In this document: piece after piece, positions 50,455 through 59,799 of the stretch
Layout of the letters: each line of letters starts with the position of its first letter
How positions within the stretch are numbered: the stretch's first letter is position 1
From: Haloparvum alkalitolerans
GTDB lineage: Archaea; Halobacteriota; Halobacteria; Halobacteriales; Haloferacaceae
NCBI RefSeq assembly: GCF_050122995.1
Contig: NZ_JBNLIA010000015.1
Location: forward strand, 1-64,000
DNA length: 64,000 nucleotides
Direction: 5' to 3'
Translations under genes and position numbers: made by a program
Notes under the pieces: model-generated
What the model was told of the DNA's origin: nothing
The model's input: the letters and a program-made list of their open reading frames with translations, nothing else
The model's database searches: none

Positions 50455-51942
50455 ATGAGTACGCAGACCGCCGAGGAGGAGCTCGCGGTCGTCATCGGGC
50501 TGGAGGTCCACGTCCAGCTCGAAACCGACACGAAGATCTTCTGTGGCTGTTCGACGGAGCCGAGCGAGGACGAGGCGCCGAACACGCGCACCTGCCCGGT
50601 CTGTCTGGGCCTGCCGGGCGCGCTCCCGGTGCTCAACGAGGGCGCCGTCGAGGCCGCGGTGAAGATCGGCAAGGCGCTGGAGGCCGACGTGCCCGAGACG
50701 ACCACGTTCCACCGGAAGAACTACTACTACCCCGACCTGCCGAAGAACTTCCAGATCACGCAGTACGACGCCCCGATCTGCCAGGACGGGAGCCTCGAGG
50801 TCTCCGTCGAGGGCGACCGCCGCGAGATCGGCATCACGCGAGCCCACCTCGAGGAGGACCCCGGCAGCCTCCAGCACGCCGGCGGCTCCATCGACACCGC
50901 CGACTACACGCTCGTCGACTACAACCGCGCGGGGACGCCGCTCGTGGAGATCGTCACGGAGCCGGACTTCCGCTCGCCCGCGGAGACGCGCGCGTTCCTC
51001 GCCAAACTGGAGGAGGTACTGGAGTACCTCGGCGTCTTCGACGCCACCCGCGACGGGAGCCTCCGCGTCGACGCCAACATCTCGCTGGTCCCCGGCGAGG
51101 AGGTGGCCGCGGACGGCGCCATCGACGAGGCGGCCCTCGCGGAGGCGAACCGCACCGAGGTGAAGAACATCTCCAGCCACAAGGGCGCGGAGAAGGCGCT
51201 CGCCTACGAGGTCACGCGCCAGAAGAACGCGGTCCGGCGCGGCCGCGAGGTCGCACAGGAGACGCGCCACTGGGACGAGTCGCGCGGCATCACCGTCTCG
51301 ATGCGCTCGAAGGAGGCCGAGAAGGACTACCGCTACTTCCGCGAGGCGGACCTGCCCGCGCTCGAGGTCTCGGACTGGAAGGAGTCGATCCCCATCCCCG
51401 AGCTCCCGGACGCCCGCCGCGAGCGCTTCGTGGAGGAGTACGGTCTCGACGCCGAGTCCGCCTCGAAGCTCACGTCCACGAAGGAGGTCGCGGACTTCTT
51501 CGAGGCGGTCGCCGAGGCGTTCGACCCCGACCTCGCGGCGACGTGGGTCGCCGACAACCTGCTCGGCGAGCTCAACTACCGCGACATGGCGATCACGGAC
51601 GTCGACGACCGCCTCGACGAGTTCGAGCGCCTGATCGAACTCGTCGACGAGGGCGAGCTCACCACGAAGAACGCCGAGGAGGTCGTCCTCCGCGCGATGC
51701 TCGACGAGGGCGACGACCCCGACACCGTCGTCGAACGCGAGGGCCTCGGCAAGGCCGAGTCCGGCGAAGTCGCGGCCGCGGTCGAAGCGGCCATCGAGGA
51801 GCACCCCGAGGCAGTCACGGACTACCACGAGGGCGACGAGGGCGCGATCAACTTCCTCGTCGGGCAGGTGATGCAGAAGACCGGCGGCTCCGCGGACCCC
51901 GGCGAGGTCAACGGGCTGTTGCGCGAGGCGCTGGCGGAGTAA
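50455..51942 (+). CDS. gatB: Asp/Glu-tRNA amidotransferase subunit B
   Basis: A 495-residue subunit of GatCAB, which makes Gln-tRNA(Gln) and/or Asn-tRNA(Asn) by amidating the mischarged tRNA. VVIGLEVHVQLETDTKIFCGC opens the catalytic cradle; Cys30, Cys32, Cys47 and Cys50 form the zinc site; NYYYPDLPKNFQITQYDAPIC and DYNRAGTPLVEI are signatures; the C-terminal YqeY-like tail domain ends LLREALAE. The gatA and gatC genes are not in the window. A TATA-like GTTTTACA at 50423-50430 lies about 28 bases before the ATG, so it is leaderless. Confidence 0.95.
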   Translation: MSTQTAEEELAVVIGLEVHVQLETDTKIFCGCSTEPSEDEAPNTRTCPVCLGLPGALPVLNEGAVEAAVKIGKALEADVPETTTFHRKNYYYPDLPKNFQITQYDAPICQDGSLEVSVEGDRREIGITRAHLEEDPGSLQHAGGSIDTADYTLVDYNRAGTPLVEIVTEPDFRSPAETRAFLAKLEEVLEYLGVFDATRDGSLRVDANISLVPGEEVAADGAIDEAALAEANRTEVKNISSHKGAEKALAYEVTRQKNAVRRGREVAQETRHWDESRGITVSMRSKEAEKDYRYFREADLPALEVSDWKESIPIPELPDARRERFVEEYGLDAESASKLTSTKEVADFFEAVAEAFDPDLAATWVADNLLGELNYRDMAITDVDDRLDEFERLIELVDEGELTTKNAEEVVLRAMLDEGDDPDTVVEREGLGKAESGEVAAAVEAAIEEHPEAVTDYHEGDEGAINFLVGQVMQKTGGSADPGEVNGLLREALAE

Positions 51943-52020
51943 GCGAGTTTCGAGGACCCGGTCGTCGCTGAAGAGGCGGTTGCGAAATCGGTCGTCTGTG
52001 CCCGTTTCTGTCTCGGAGAG

Positions 52021-52294
52021 CGTTCTGCTGCGCTTGCTGCTAACGCCCAGAAAGCCCTCGGCCGCTCGCTATACGCTGGTTCTTGACTGATGAGGCGTTC
52101 TGCTACGCTTGCCACCACCGCCCAGAAAGCCCTCGACCGCTCGCTATACGCTGGTTCTTGACTGATGAGGCGTTCTGCTGCGTTTGCCGCTAACGCCCAG
52201 AAAGCCCTCGACCGCTCGCTATACGCTGGTTTTTGACTGATGAGGCGTTCTGCTGCGTTTGCCGCTAACGCCCAGAAAGCCCTCGGCCGCTCGC
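52021..52294 (+). repeat. 75-bp tandem repeat, 3.6 copies
   Basis: Units start at 52021, 52096, 52171 and 52246 with CGTTCTGCT and share GCCCAGAAAGCCCTCG and CGCTCGCTATACGCTGGTT. They are nearly identical. CCCAGAAAGCCC is the reverse complement of the dispersed-repeat core, so this is a locally amplified relative. It lies between the convergent gatB and M20 peptidase genes. Confidence 0.9.
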
Positions 52295-52295
52295 G

Positions 52296-52357
52296 GTCGC
52301 TGAGCAACATATCGGCGCTCTCCGCAACGCCCGCGCCGATAGAGGTTGCTCAGCGAC
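52296..52357. repeat. Long inverted repeat (hairpin)
   Basis: Arms GTCGCTGAGCAAC (52296-52308) and GTTGCTCAGCGAC (52345-52357) pair perfectly; inside them ATCGGCG (52311-52317) pairs with CGCCGAT (52334-52340) around a 16-base loop. It follows the 75-bp array at the end of two convergent genes. Confidence 0.8.
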
Positions 52358-52459
52358 TCCCCTTCGGCGCGACCGGCCTCGCCCTTTCAGTCCGCCAGGG
52401 CGTTTTCTGGTCAGTTGGTCGCCGCAGCCGGTTGCTCGGTGAGTCTCGCTAGCGGCTGT

Positions 52460-52600
52460 CGAGTCGAGCGTGGCCTCACACCTCCCCAGCCTCGGCCGCG
52501 GGCCGGCCGCGAACAGCAACGCACCGCAGGCGGCCGGCCCGTGCCCTCCCTCGCGCGGTCGCGGCGACGCGCTTCGCGGTCGCCGCGGCGCGCGCCGAGC
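52460..52600 (-). repeat. Dispersed intergenic repeat, copy 7 (module only)
   Basis: Minus strand CGAGGCTGGGGAGG with GTGTGAGGC (52471-52500) and the neighbouring GC-rich segment with CGCGGCGCGCGCC, matching 50.3 kb. No gene is seen between 51943 and 52638. Confidence 0.6.
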
Positions 52601-52638
52601 GTGGGACAGCCGGGAGAGCGTGCTCAGAAGGCAGGTCC

Positions 52639-54090
52639 TCAGAAGCCGCCGTCCAGTTCCCGCACGACCGCGGCGCTCGTCCGGATCCCCTTCTCGAAGC
52701 GGTCGAGGCTCATGTGCTCGTTCGGCGAGTGGTTCCCCTGGTCGTGGTCGCCGTAGGGGACGACGAGGACGGGCACGTCCGCGAGCTCCTCGACCGTGCG
52801 GAACAGCGCGGCGGGCAGGCTGCCGCCGAGGACCGGAAGCTCGACCGGCGCCTCGCCGTAGACCCCCCCGAGGGCGGCCGCGACAGGCTCGGCGGCCGGG
52901 GTGTCCACCGGGGTCTTCATCGGCGGGAAGGTGGACTGCTTGGTCGCTTCGACCTCGGGGAACCGCTCCGCGAGGTGCGCCTCGATGGCGTCGAAGACGG
53001 CGTGGGGATCCTGCCCGGGGACGAGCCGGCAGTCCAGCTTGGCCGAGGCCGTGGCGGGGAGCACCGTCTTCATCCCCTCGCCCTGATAGCCGCCGGAGAG
53101 CCCGTTGACCGTCATCGTCGGCTCGGTCAGCAGACGCTCGTAGTAGGAGCCGTCGCCGTCGAACCGCTGCACGTCCAGGTCGGCCGCGATGGCGGCGGAG
53201 TCGTCCGGGATGGCCGCGACGAGTTCGCGGTCCGCCGCCGTCACGTCCGCGCCGTCGTGGAACCCCTCGACCGTGATCGCGTCGCCGTCCGGGCCGCGCA
53301 TCGAGGAGAGGGCCTGCACGAGCCGGTTCGTCGCGGCCGGGACCGGCCCGCCGAAGTTCCCGGAGTGAAGGTCGGTGTTGGCGATCCGACAGTCGAGCTG
53401 GAACGCGAGCACGCCGCGGTTGCCGTAGATGAGCGTCGGCTTGCCCTCCCGCGAGCCGGCGGTTCCCGCCCCGTCCGCCTCCCCGGTCGGCCCGACAGCG
53501 TGCTGGGGGCCGTCGGCGACGTAGAGCAGGTCGGCGTCGGCGATCGCGGGCGCACCGCTCTCCAGGTACTCGACCAGTCCGGCGCTCCCGCTCTCCTCGC
53601 CACCCTCCACGAGCAGTTTGACGGCGACCTCGGGGAGCGCGTCCGCGGCCGCGAGCGCGTCGACCGCGAACGCGTGGGCGAGGAACTGGCCCTTGTTGTC
53701 GCCGACGCCGCGAGCGTATATCCGGCCGTCGCGGACGGTCGGCTCGAAGGCGGGGGAGTCCCACTCGTCCTCGTCGCCCGGCGGCTGCACGTCGTAGTGG
53801 CCGTAGAAGACGACCGTGGGAACGTCCGCGAGGTCGGTCTCCCCCTGTCGAACCGACTCGGGGACGCGCTCGGCGTACGCCAGCGGGTAGCGCTCGGTGT
53901 CGATCAGCTCCGTCTCGAAGCCGCAGTCGGCCAGGGTGGCGGCGACGAGGTCGGCGGCCTCCGCCATTCCCTCGCCGGTCGTCGAGACGCTCGGCTGGCG
54001 CAGCAGCTCGAACAGCGACTCGCGGTAGTCGTCGAGGCGGGCGTCGACGGCGTCCGAGACCGCCTTCTGAAGTCCGTCGTCGGTCGGCAT
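52639..54090 (-). CDS. M20-family metallopeptidase (dipeptidase)
   Basis: A 483-residue zinc exopeptidase, probably cytoplasmic. Metal ligands are His98 and Asp100 (VVFYGHYDVQPPG), bridging Asp131 (RGVGDNKGQ), the general base Glu165 with Glu166 (EGGEESGS), an Asp in LLYVADGPQ and a late His in NHSPNEHMS. The dimerisation domain (about 215-370) is present. It belongs to the CNDP-like branch that cleaves dipeptides. The ATG at 54090 is chosen. It is divergent from the second MATE gene. Confidence 0.9.
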   Translation of the reverse strand: MPTDDGLQKAVSDAVDARLDDYRESLFELLRQPSVSTTGEGMAEAADLVAATLADCGFETELIDTERYPLAYAERVPESVRQGETDLADVPTVVFYGHYDVQPPGDEDEWDSPAFEPTVRDGRIYARGVGDNKGQFLAHAFAVDALAAADALPEVAVKLLVEGGEESGSAGLVEYLESGAPAIADADLLYVADGPQHAVGPTGEADGAGTAGSREGKPTLIYGNRGVLAFQLDCRIANTDLHSGNFGGPVPAATNRLVQALSSMRGPDGDAITVEGFHDGADVTAADRELVAAIPDDSAAIAADLDVQRFDGDGSYYERLLTEPTMTVNGLSGGYQGEGMKTVLPATASAKLDCRLVPGQDPHAVFDAIEAHLAERFPEVEATKQSTFPPMKTPVDTPAAEPVAAALGGVYGEAPVELPVLGGSLPAALFRTVEELADVPVLVVPYGDHDQGNHSPNEHMSLDRFEKGIRTSAAVVRELDGGF

Positions 54091-54259
54091 GGTCGTTGGT
54101 TCGCGCGCCGGGGCTTGCCCGTTGCGGTCGCGGAACCCGGGCCGGCGACCGGAGACGGGCGGGCGCCGGCCAGCCCGGCCGCCTCCGCAAGAACTACCGG
54201 TTCCCGTGACGACCTGCGGCGTGAGAGTCCCCGTGGCGAACCAGGACGCGCGCGTCGAC

Positions 54260-55675
54260 ATGACGACCGGCCGCATCTCCCCGAAGCTCTTCCACCTAGC
54301 GTGGCCGCTCGTCCTCGGCAACCTGCTGCAGACGCTGTACAACCTCGCGGACATGTTCTGGGTCGGCCGCGTGAGCACGGAGGCCGTCGCGGCCGTCTCC
54401 CTGATGTTCCCGCTGTCGTGGATGTTCGTCTCCACCGCGATGGGGCTGACCGCCGCCACTATCGCGCTCGTCTCCCAGCACGTCGGCGCCGGCAACGACC
54501 GCCGGGCCGACGAGGTGGTCGCACAGACCTGCCTGCTCGCGGTCGTCGTCTCCGCCGCGCTGGCCGTCGCGGGGTTCGCGGCGCGCGAGCCGCTTTTGCG
54601 ACTGATCGGCGCACAGGGGCGGGTGTTCGTCGAGTCGCTGGCGTACATCGAGGTCATCTTCCTCACCCTGCCGCTGACGTTCCTGTTCTTCGCGTTCCGG
54701 GCCGCGCTGCAGGGCGCGGGCGACACGAAGACCGCGATGTGGCTCGTCGCCGTCTCCGCCGGGCTCAACATCGTCATCGACCCCGTCTTCATCCTCGGAT
54801 GGGGACCGGTCCCGCCGATGGGCACCCGCGGCGCCGCCCTCGCGACGCTGGTCTCGCGGCTGTTCGCGGCCGCCGTCGGCGTCTGGATCCTCCTGCGGGG
54901 CGACTGGGGGATCCAGCTCCACCCCGGCGACCTCCGTCCGAATCCCGATATCCTCCGGAAGCTCGTCGACGTGGGGTACCCGGCGACGCTGGACGGCTGG
55001 GCGCGCTCGTTCGCGGCGGTGGCGATGGCGGCGCTGGTCGCCCGGTTCGGCCCCGCAGCCACCGCGGCGTACGGCATCGGCGTCCGCCTGATGTCCGTCT
55101 CGTGGACCGTCTCCGGCGCGGTCGGACAGGCGACCGCGACCGGCGTCGGACAGAACCTCGGCGCGGACACGCCCGACCGCGCGAGCGAGGTCGCACGCGT
55201 CGCCACGCTCGCGACGATGGGCATCCTGCTCGCCGCGAGCCTCGCCGTCTGGCTCTTCCCCGCCGGCGCGATGCGCGTGTTCATCGACGACCCCGCGACC
55301 GTCGCCGAGGGCGTCGTCTTCCTCCGGATCGTGGCGCTCTCGTGGGCGTTCTTCGGCGGCCTGATGGTGATCCAGGGCGCGTTCCGCGGCGCCGGCGACA
55401 CCAGGGTCGCGATGGCGCTCTCGCTGCTCTCCCGGTGGGCGTTCCGCGTCCCGCTGGCGGTCGCGCTCGCGTTCGGCACCGTGACCGTCCCCGTCGTCGG
55501 CGTCACCTACACCGGGCTCGACTGGGGCGTCGAGGGGCTCTGGTGGGGGTACACCGCGGCCGCCGTCGCCTCCTTCGCGGTCGGCGTCGCGTGGTTCCTC
55601 CGCGGCACGTGGAAGGAAGGAGTTATCGACGGGGAAGGGGCGGCAGAGGGGTCGCCGGCCGCGACGGACGACTGA
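54260..55675 (+). CDS. MATE family efflux transporter
   Basis: A 471-residue NorM/DinF-like antiporter with 12 helices: LFHLAWPLVLGNLLQTLYNLADMFWVGRV at the start, FRAALQGAGDTKTAM and FRGAGDTRVAMALSLLSRW closing each half. The start is uncertain: ATG 54260 (MTTGRISPK) fits the family, but GTG codons at 54206 and 54221 are in frame and no clear TATA box marks the site. It is divergent from the peptidase gene and convergent with rad50. Confidence 0.87.
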   Translation: MTTGRISPKLFHLAWPLVLGNLLQTLYNLADMFWVGRVSTEAVAAVSLMFPLSWMFVSTAMGLTAATIALVSQHVGAGNDRRADEVVAQTCLLAVVVSAALAVAGFAAREPLLRLIGAQGRVFVESLAYIEVIFLTLPLTFLFFAFRAALQGAGDTKTAMWLVAVSAGLNIVIDPVFILGWGPVPPMGTRGAALATLVSRLFAAAVGVWILLRGDWGIQLHPGDLRPNPDILRKLVDVGYPATLDGWARSFAAVAMAALVARFGPAATAAYGIGVRLMSVSWTVSGAVGQATATGVGQNLGADTPDRASEVARVATLATMGILLAASLAVWLFPAGAMRVFIDDPATVAEGVVFLRIVALSWAFFGGLMVIQGAFRGAGDTRVAMALSLLSRWAFRVPLAVALAFGTVTVPVVGVTYTGLDWGVEGLWWGYTAAAVASFAVGVAWFLRGTWKEGVIDGEGAAEGSPAATDD

Positions 55676-55708
55676 GACGGTCACCCGCTGGGCCCGGTCG
55701 TTCGCGCG

Positions 55709-58393
55709 TCAGTCGTCGTCCGCCGGGAGCACGGCGCTCGCGACGTCGGGGTCGGCGTGCGCCACGGTCGACCGGTTCGTCCGGGGGTCCTTCTCGACCG
55801 TCACGAGGTCGTCGGCCGCGCCCACGAGGTCCTCGTCGTGGCTCACGATGACGATCTGGCGGACGCCGAAGCCGCGCATCTCCTCGACCAGATCCACCAG
55901 CCGCGAGACGTGGCCCGAGTCGAGGAAGACGGTCGGCTCGTCGAGGATGAGCGGCGGGGTCGGCGCCGCGCCCTCGATCCCCTCCGCGAGCAGGCGGTAG
56001 ATCGCACACCGCAGCGAGAGGTTGAACAGCGCGCGCTCGCCGCCCGAGAGCTGCTCGGGGTCGAGCGGCTGCCCGTCCTTCTGATAGACGGTCAGCTCGT
56101 ACTCGCCGTCCAGCTCGATGTGCGAGTAGGCGTCGTTGTCGTACACCAACTCGAACGTCTCGTTGAGCATGCGCTCCAGTTCGCGGACGTTCCGCTGGCG
56201 AAGCTCCGCCCGGAGGTCGCCGTACATCGACTCGAGGGCCTCGGTCTCGCCGTGGAGCGACTCGAGGGAGTCGACCGTCTCCGCGAGCTCCGCGCGGTCC
56301 TCGCGGAGGTCCTCGAGGTCGCCGATCTCCCCCCTGACGCTCCCGATGGCGCTCTGGATCTCGTCGCGCCGGTCGGCGAGCCGGTCGAGCTCCGCGTCGA
56401 CGCGCTCGATGTAGTCTTCGGCCTCCGTCTTCCGCTCTTTCGCGTCCTCGATGGCGTCCTCGTCGACCTCCTCGCGGAGCTCGTCGCGGCGCTCGCGCTT
56501 CTCGGCGAGCCGATCGCGGCGCTCGTCGTTGAGGTCGGCGATCGCGGACCGCCGCTCCCGCAGGCGCTCGATCCGGTCCTCGGCGTCCGCGACCGCGTCC
56601 AGCCGCTCCGCGACCGCGTCGACCGCCTCGCGGGCGTCCGCGAGGTCCGCGAGGTCCCCCTCCAGCGTCTCGACCGTCTCGGCCGCCTCCGCGGCCGCCT
56701 CGCGTTTCTCGTCGGCGACCTCGCGGAGGTCCGCCGCCTCCTCGCGCTTCTCGGCCGCCTCCTCGCGCTTCTCGGCCGCCTCCTCGCGGTGCTTCTCGGC
56801 CGCCTCGCGCTTCTCGGCGACGCGCTCCTCGAGCATCTCCCGTGCGTTCCCGATCTCGCCGAGTCGCTCCTCGGCGTCCACGAGGTCCTCGAGCGCGTCG
56901 ATCCGGTCGTCGAGGGCGGCGACCCGCTCGCGGGCGTCGCTCAGGTCCGCCTCCAACTCGGCGACGCGCTCGCGGTCCTCCTCGACGCGGTGGGCGTGCG
57001 GCGAGTCCTCGACTGGCTGGCCGCACTCCGGGCACTTGCCGGCGTCCAGCAGCTCCTCGGCCTCCGCGACGCGCTCGCGGGCGTTGCTCAGCTCCGCCTC
57101 CAACTCGGCGACGCGCTCGCGGGCCTCGCCGCGCTCCTCGCGCAGCGCCTCGCGTTTCGCCGTCGCCTCGCCGCGGTCGACCTCGGCGTCCGCGAAGCGG
57201 TCCTGAAGCGTCTCCGCCTCCTCGGCGAGGTCGTCGAGTCGGTCCGCGCGGTCCTCGGCCTCCGATTCGGCCTCCGCGGCGCGTTCGGTCAGGCCGTCGG
57301 CCTCCCCGTCCAACTCCTCGGCGCGAGCCGCGAGGTCGTCCGCCTTGTCGGCGAGGTTGTCCGCCTGATTGCGGAACGCCTCGGCGTCGACGCGAACGTC
57401 CGACAGCTCCTCCTGTAACTCCTCCTCGCGAGTATCGAGCGCCGCGCGGCGGTCCGCGACCGCGTCCTCCGTCGCCGCGTCGAGGCCGGCGTCGCCGAGC
57501 CGGTCGTCGAGAGCCGCCTCGAGGTCCGCGATCCGCTCGCGAGCCTCGCGGATCTCGGATTTGTGTCCCTCGCGTTCGCTCTCGGCCTCGCGGATCTCCG
57601 CCTCCAGGTCGTCGATGGCCGTCTCGACCTCGCGCAGTTCCTCGCGATTCTCCGCTTGGGCGTCGAGCACCGCGGCGGCCTCCTCGCGCGTCTCGACCGC
57701 GGTCTCGCGCTGCTGCTCGTAGTTCTCGACTCGCTCCTCGAGCTCGGCGAGGTCGCTCTCCAGCTCGTTGAGCCGGCCGTGGAGGTCCTTCTCCTCCTTC
57801 TCGTCGATCCGTTCGTCGAGGTCTTCGAGGAGCGTCCGCTTGGCGGTCAACACGTCCTCGACGCCGAGGCGGGCGTCGCCCGCGCGCTCGCGGTACTCCT
57901 CCAGCGTCCCGAGCTGGAGCAGGTCGTCGATGGTGTCCTGGCGCTCGCTCGGCGTGGCGTTGATCAGCTTGTTCACCTCGCCCTGCCGGACGTACGCGCA
58001 GTTGACGAACGCCTCGGCGTCCATCCGCAGCAGTTCGGTGACGAAGCCGCGGACCGCGGTGGCGCCGTCGCGCGTCAGCCCGTCGGGCCCCTCCAGCGTG
58101 CAGTCGTGACCGACGCGGTCGCCGTAGTCCTTCAGGCGGCGCTCGATGCGGTAGTTTCCGCCGTCGTGAGTGAACGCGAGCGTCACCTCCGTCTCCTCCT
58201 CGCCGTTGGTGATCACGTCCTCCAGCGTGCCGTCGAGCGCCTTCGACCCGTACAGCGCGAAGAAGCACGCCTCGAGCAGCGAGGACTTGCCGCTGCCGTT
58301 GAGCCCGTGGATCACGGTGACGCCGTCGCCCAGGTCGAGGTCCGCGTCGCCGTAGGGCTTGAAGTTCCGCAGCACGATGCGGTCGAACCTCAT
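55709..58393 (-). CDS. rad50: DNA double-strand break repair ATPase Rad50
   Basis: An 894-residue SMC-like ATPase that works with Mre11 in break processing. Walker A is GLNGSGKS (30-37); the Q-loop reads YVRQGEVNKLI; a coiled coil of about 550 residues, with EEAAEKR-type repeats in its second arm, is split by the zinc hook CPEC (Cys454, Cys457); the signature LSGGERALFN and Walker B LILDEPTVFLD close the head. The hook CxxC pairs two Rad50 molecules. The start overlaps the mre11 stop by ATGA, so the two are translated together. Confidence 0.96.
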   Translation of the reverse strand: MRFDRIVLRNFKPYGDADLDLGDGVTVIHGLNGSGKSSLLEACFFALYGSKALDGTLEDVITNGEEETEVTLAFTHDGGNYRIERRLKDYGDRVGHDCTLEGPDGLTRDGATAVRGFVTELLRMDAEAFVNCAYVRQGEVNKLINATPSERQDTIDDLLQLGTLEEYRERAGDARLGVEDVLTAKRTLLEDLDERIDEKEEKDLHGRLNELESDLAELEERVENYEQQRETAVETREEAAAVLDAQAENREELREVETAIDDLEAEIREAESEREGHKSEIREARERIADLEAALDDRLGDAGLDAATEDAVADRRAALDTREEELQEELSDVRVDAEAFRNQADNLADKADDLAARAEELDGEADGLTERAAEAESEAEDRADRLDDLAEEAETLQDRFADAEVDRGEATAKREALREERGEARERVAELEAELSNARERVAEAEELLDAGKCPECGQPVEDSPHAHRVEEDRERVAELEADLSDARERVAALDDRIDALEDLVDAEERLGEIGNAREMLEERVAEKREAAEKHREEAAEKREEAAEKREEAADLREVADEKREAAAEAAETVETLEGDLADLADAREAVDAVAERLDAVADAEDRIERLRERRSAIADLNDERRDRLAEKRERRDELREEVDEDAIEDAKERKTEAEDYIERVDAELDRLADRRDEIQSAIGSVRGEIGDLEDLREDRAELAETVDSLESLHGETEALESMYGDLRAELRQRNVRELERMLNETFELVYDNDAYSHIELDGEYELTVYQKDGQPLDPEQLSGGERALFNLSLRCAIYRLLAEGIEGAAPTPPLILDEPTVFLDSGHVSRLVDLVEEMRGFGVRQIVIVSHDEDLVGAADDLVTVEKDPRTNRSTVAHADPDVASAVLPADDD

Positions 58394-59799
58394 AGGTAAT
58401 CCTCCATGGAGACTTGTCCGTCGTCAGCGGGCGCGTCGGTCGGGTCGGCTTCCGGTTCGGCGTCCGCGGCCCCCTCGTCCGTCTCGGCGGCGTCCGCCGT
58501 GGTCGCGTTTTCCGTCCCCTCGGCGTCGGTGGTGGCCGTCTCGGTCTCCGCGGCGTCCTCGCCGTCTTCCGCCGGCTCTCCGGGGACGTCCTCCGGGTCG
58601 TCCTCGTCGCCGGTCCGTTCCTCGACCACGCCGCTTCCGGTCTCGAAGGCGCCGAGGTCCCCGTCCTCGAGGCGGTCCTCCAGCCGCGTTTTGACCTCCT
58701 CGCGGACGTTGCTGTCCGCGACCTTGCTCGCGCGGACCGTCTCGTCCACGTCGAGCGCGGCCGTCGACAGGCCCATCTCGCCGATACGCTCGCGGACGGC
58801 GTCCTCCGGGTCCGCGAAGCTCACGTCCACCTCCGTCTCGGTCTCCACCTCGCGGCGGTCGGTCACGCGGGCGATCAGCGCGCCCTCGTCGGTGGCGAAC
58901 TCCTCGACCGCCGCGGGAGTGACCGGCTCCCCCTCGCCGGTGACCTCCACGATGGCGACCGCGTCCGCGAGGTCGTGCTGGCGGACCTGCTCGCGCACGC
59001 GCTCGATCCCCTCGCCCTCGCGGAGGTCCACGGAGACGAACGCGAACGGGCGCGTCTCCAGCGCTCGTCGTCTGATGTCGACCGCGGCGGCGTCGTCCCC
59101 GGACTCGCCGTCTTCGGCGTCCCCGTCGGCCGCGTCCTCCCCGAAGCGGACGAGGTTGTAGCCACGGCCCGCTTCCTCGCTCGCGCTCGCGCGCTCGGTC
59201 GAGCCGGGGTAGGTGACCCACGCGTTGCGCACCTGCGCGGTGTCCGCCTTGTGGTTGTCGCCGAGCAGCAGCGCGTCGAAGTCGACGGTGCTTGCCGTGA
59301 GGAGTTCCTCGGTGTCCCAGTCCGCGTGCGCGAACGGCTCGAAGAGACCGTGCGCGACCAGCGCGGCGGCGTCGGCGTCGTGTGGCTCGAACTCGTACTC
59401 GAGATCGTCGCGACGCGAGACGGGGACGTGGTCGAGCCCGTAGAAGGCGGTGTCGCCCACGACCGTCGGCGCGTCGTCGAGCCGCGTGGCAAGTCCCAGG
59501 CGCTCGAAGAGGTCGAGCCACTGCCCGCCGCGCGTCGACTCGTGGTTGCCGACGATGGCGAGGAAGGGGATGCCGGCGTCGTCCAGCTCCCGGAGGACCG
59601 ACAGCGTCCCGAGGAGGTCCTGCAGCTCCGGCCGCCGGTCGTGGAACAGGTCGCCAGCGTGGACCACCGCGTCCACGTCGTCCGCGACCGCGTCCTCGAC
59701 CACCTGCTCGAAGGCCTCGAGGAAGTCCTGCCGTCTGACCGGCGAGTGGTACTGCTGGTACCCGATGTGGGTGTCGCCGGTGTGGATCACCCGCGTCAT
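58390..59799 (-). CDS. mre11: DNA double-strand break repair nuclease Mre11
   Basis: A 469-residue Mn-dependent nuclease, partner of Rad50. The phosphoesterase motifs are Asp9 and His11 (HTGDTHIG), Asp50 (VHAGDLFHD), Asn85-His86 (VGNHE), then VAHGLFEPF and LLGDNHKAD. A capping domain follows, and a long acidic Glu/Asp/Ala/Thr tail (about 400-469) ends in VSMEDYL. The ATG at 59799 (MTRVIHTGD) is the family start and overlaps the stop of the small gene upstream by ATGA. Order: small gene, mre11, rad50. Confidence 0.95.
   Translation of the reverse strand: MTRVIHTGDTHIGYQQYHSPVRRQDFLEAFEQVVEDAVADDVDAVVHAGDLFHDRRPELQDLLGTLSVLRELDDAGIPFLAIVGNHESTRGGQWLDLFERLGLATRLDDAPTVVGDTAFYGLDHVPVSRRDDLEYEFEPHDADAAALVAHGLFEPFAHADWDTEELLTASTVDFDALLLGDNHKADTAQVRNAWVTYPGSTERASASEEAGRGYNLVRFGEDAADGDAEDGESGDDAAAVDIRRRALETRPFAFVSVDLREGEGIERVREQVRQHDLADAVAIVEVTGEGEPVTPAAVEEFATDEGALIARVTDRREVETETEVDVSFADPEDAVRERIGEMGLSTAALDVDETVRASKVADSNVREEVKTRLEDRLEDGDLGAFETGSGVVEERTGDEDDPEDVPGEPAEDGEDAAETETATTDAEGTENATTADAAETDEGAADAEPEADPTDAPADDGQVSMEDYL

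Noticed and set aside
52021..52294. Possible CRISPR array
   Set aside because: The whole 75-base unit is repeated with no unique spacers, and no cas genes are in the window.
56690..56800. Repeated 21-base units inside rad50
   Set aside because: They encode EEAAEKR heptads of the coiled coil and keep the frame.
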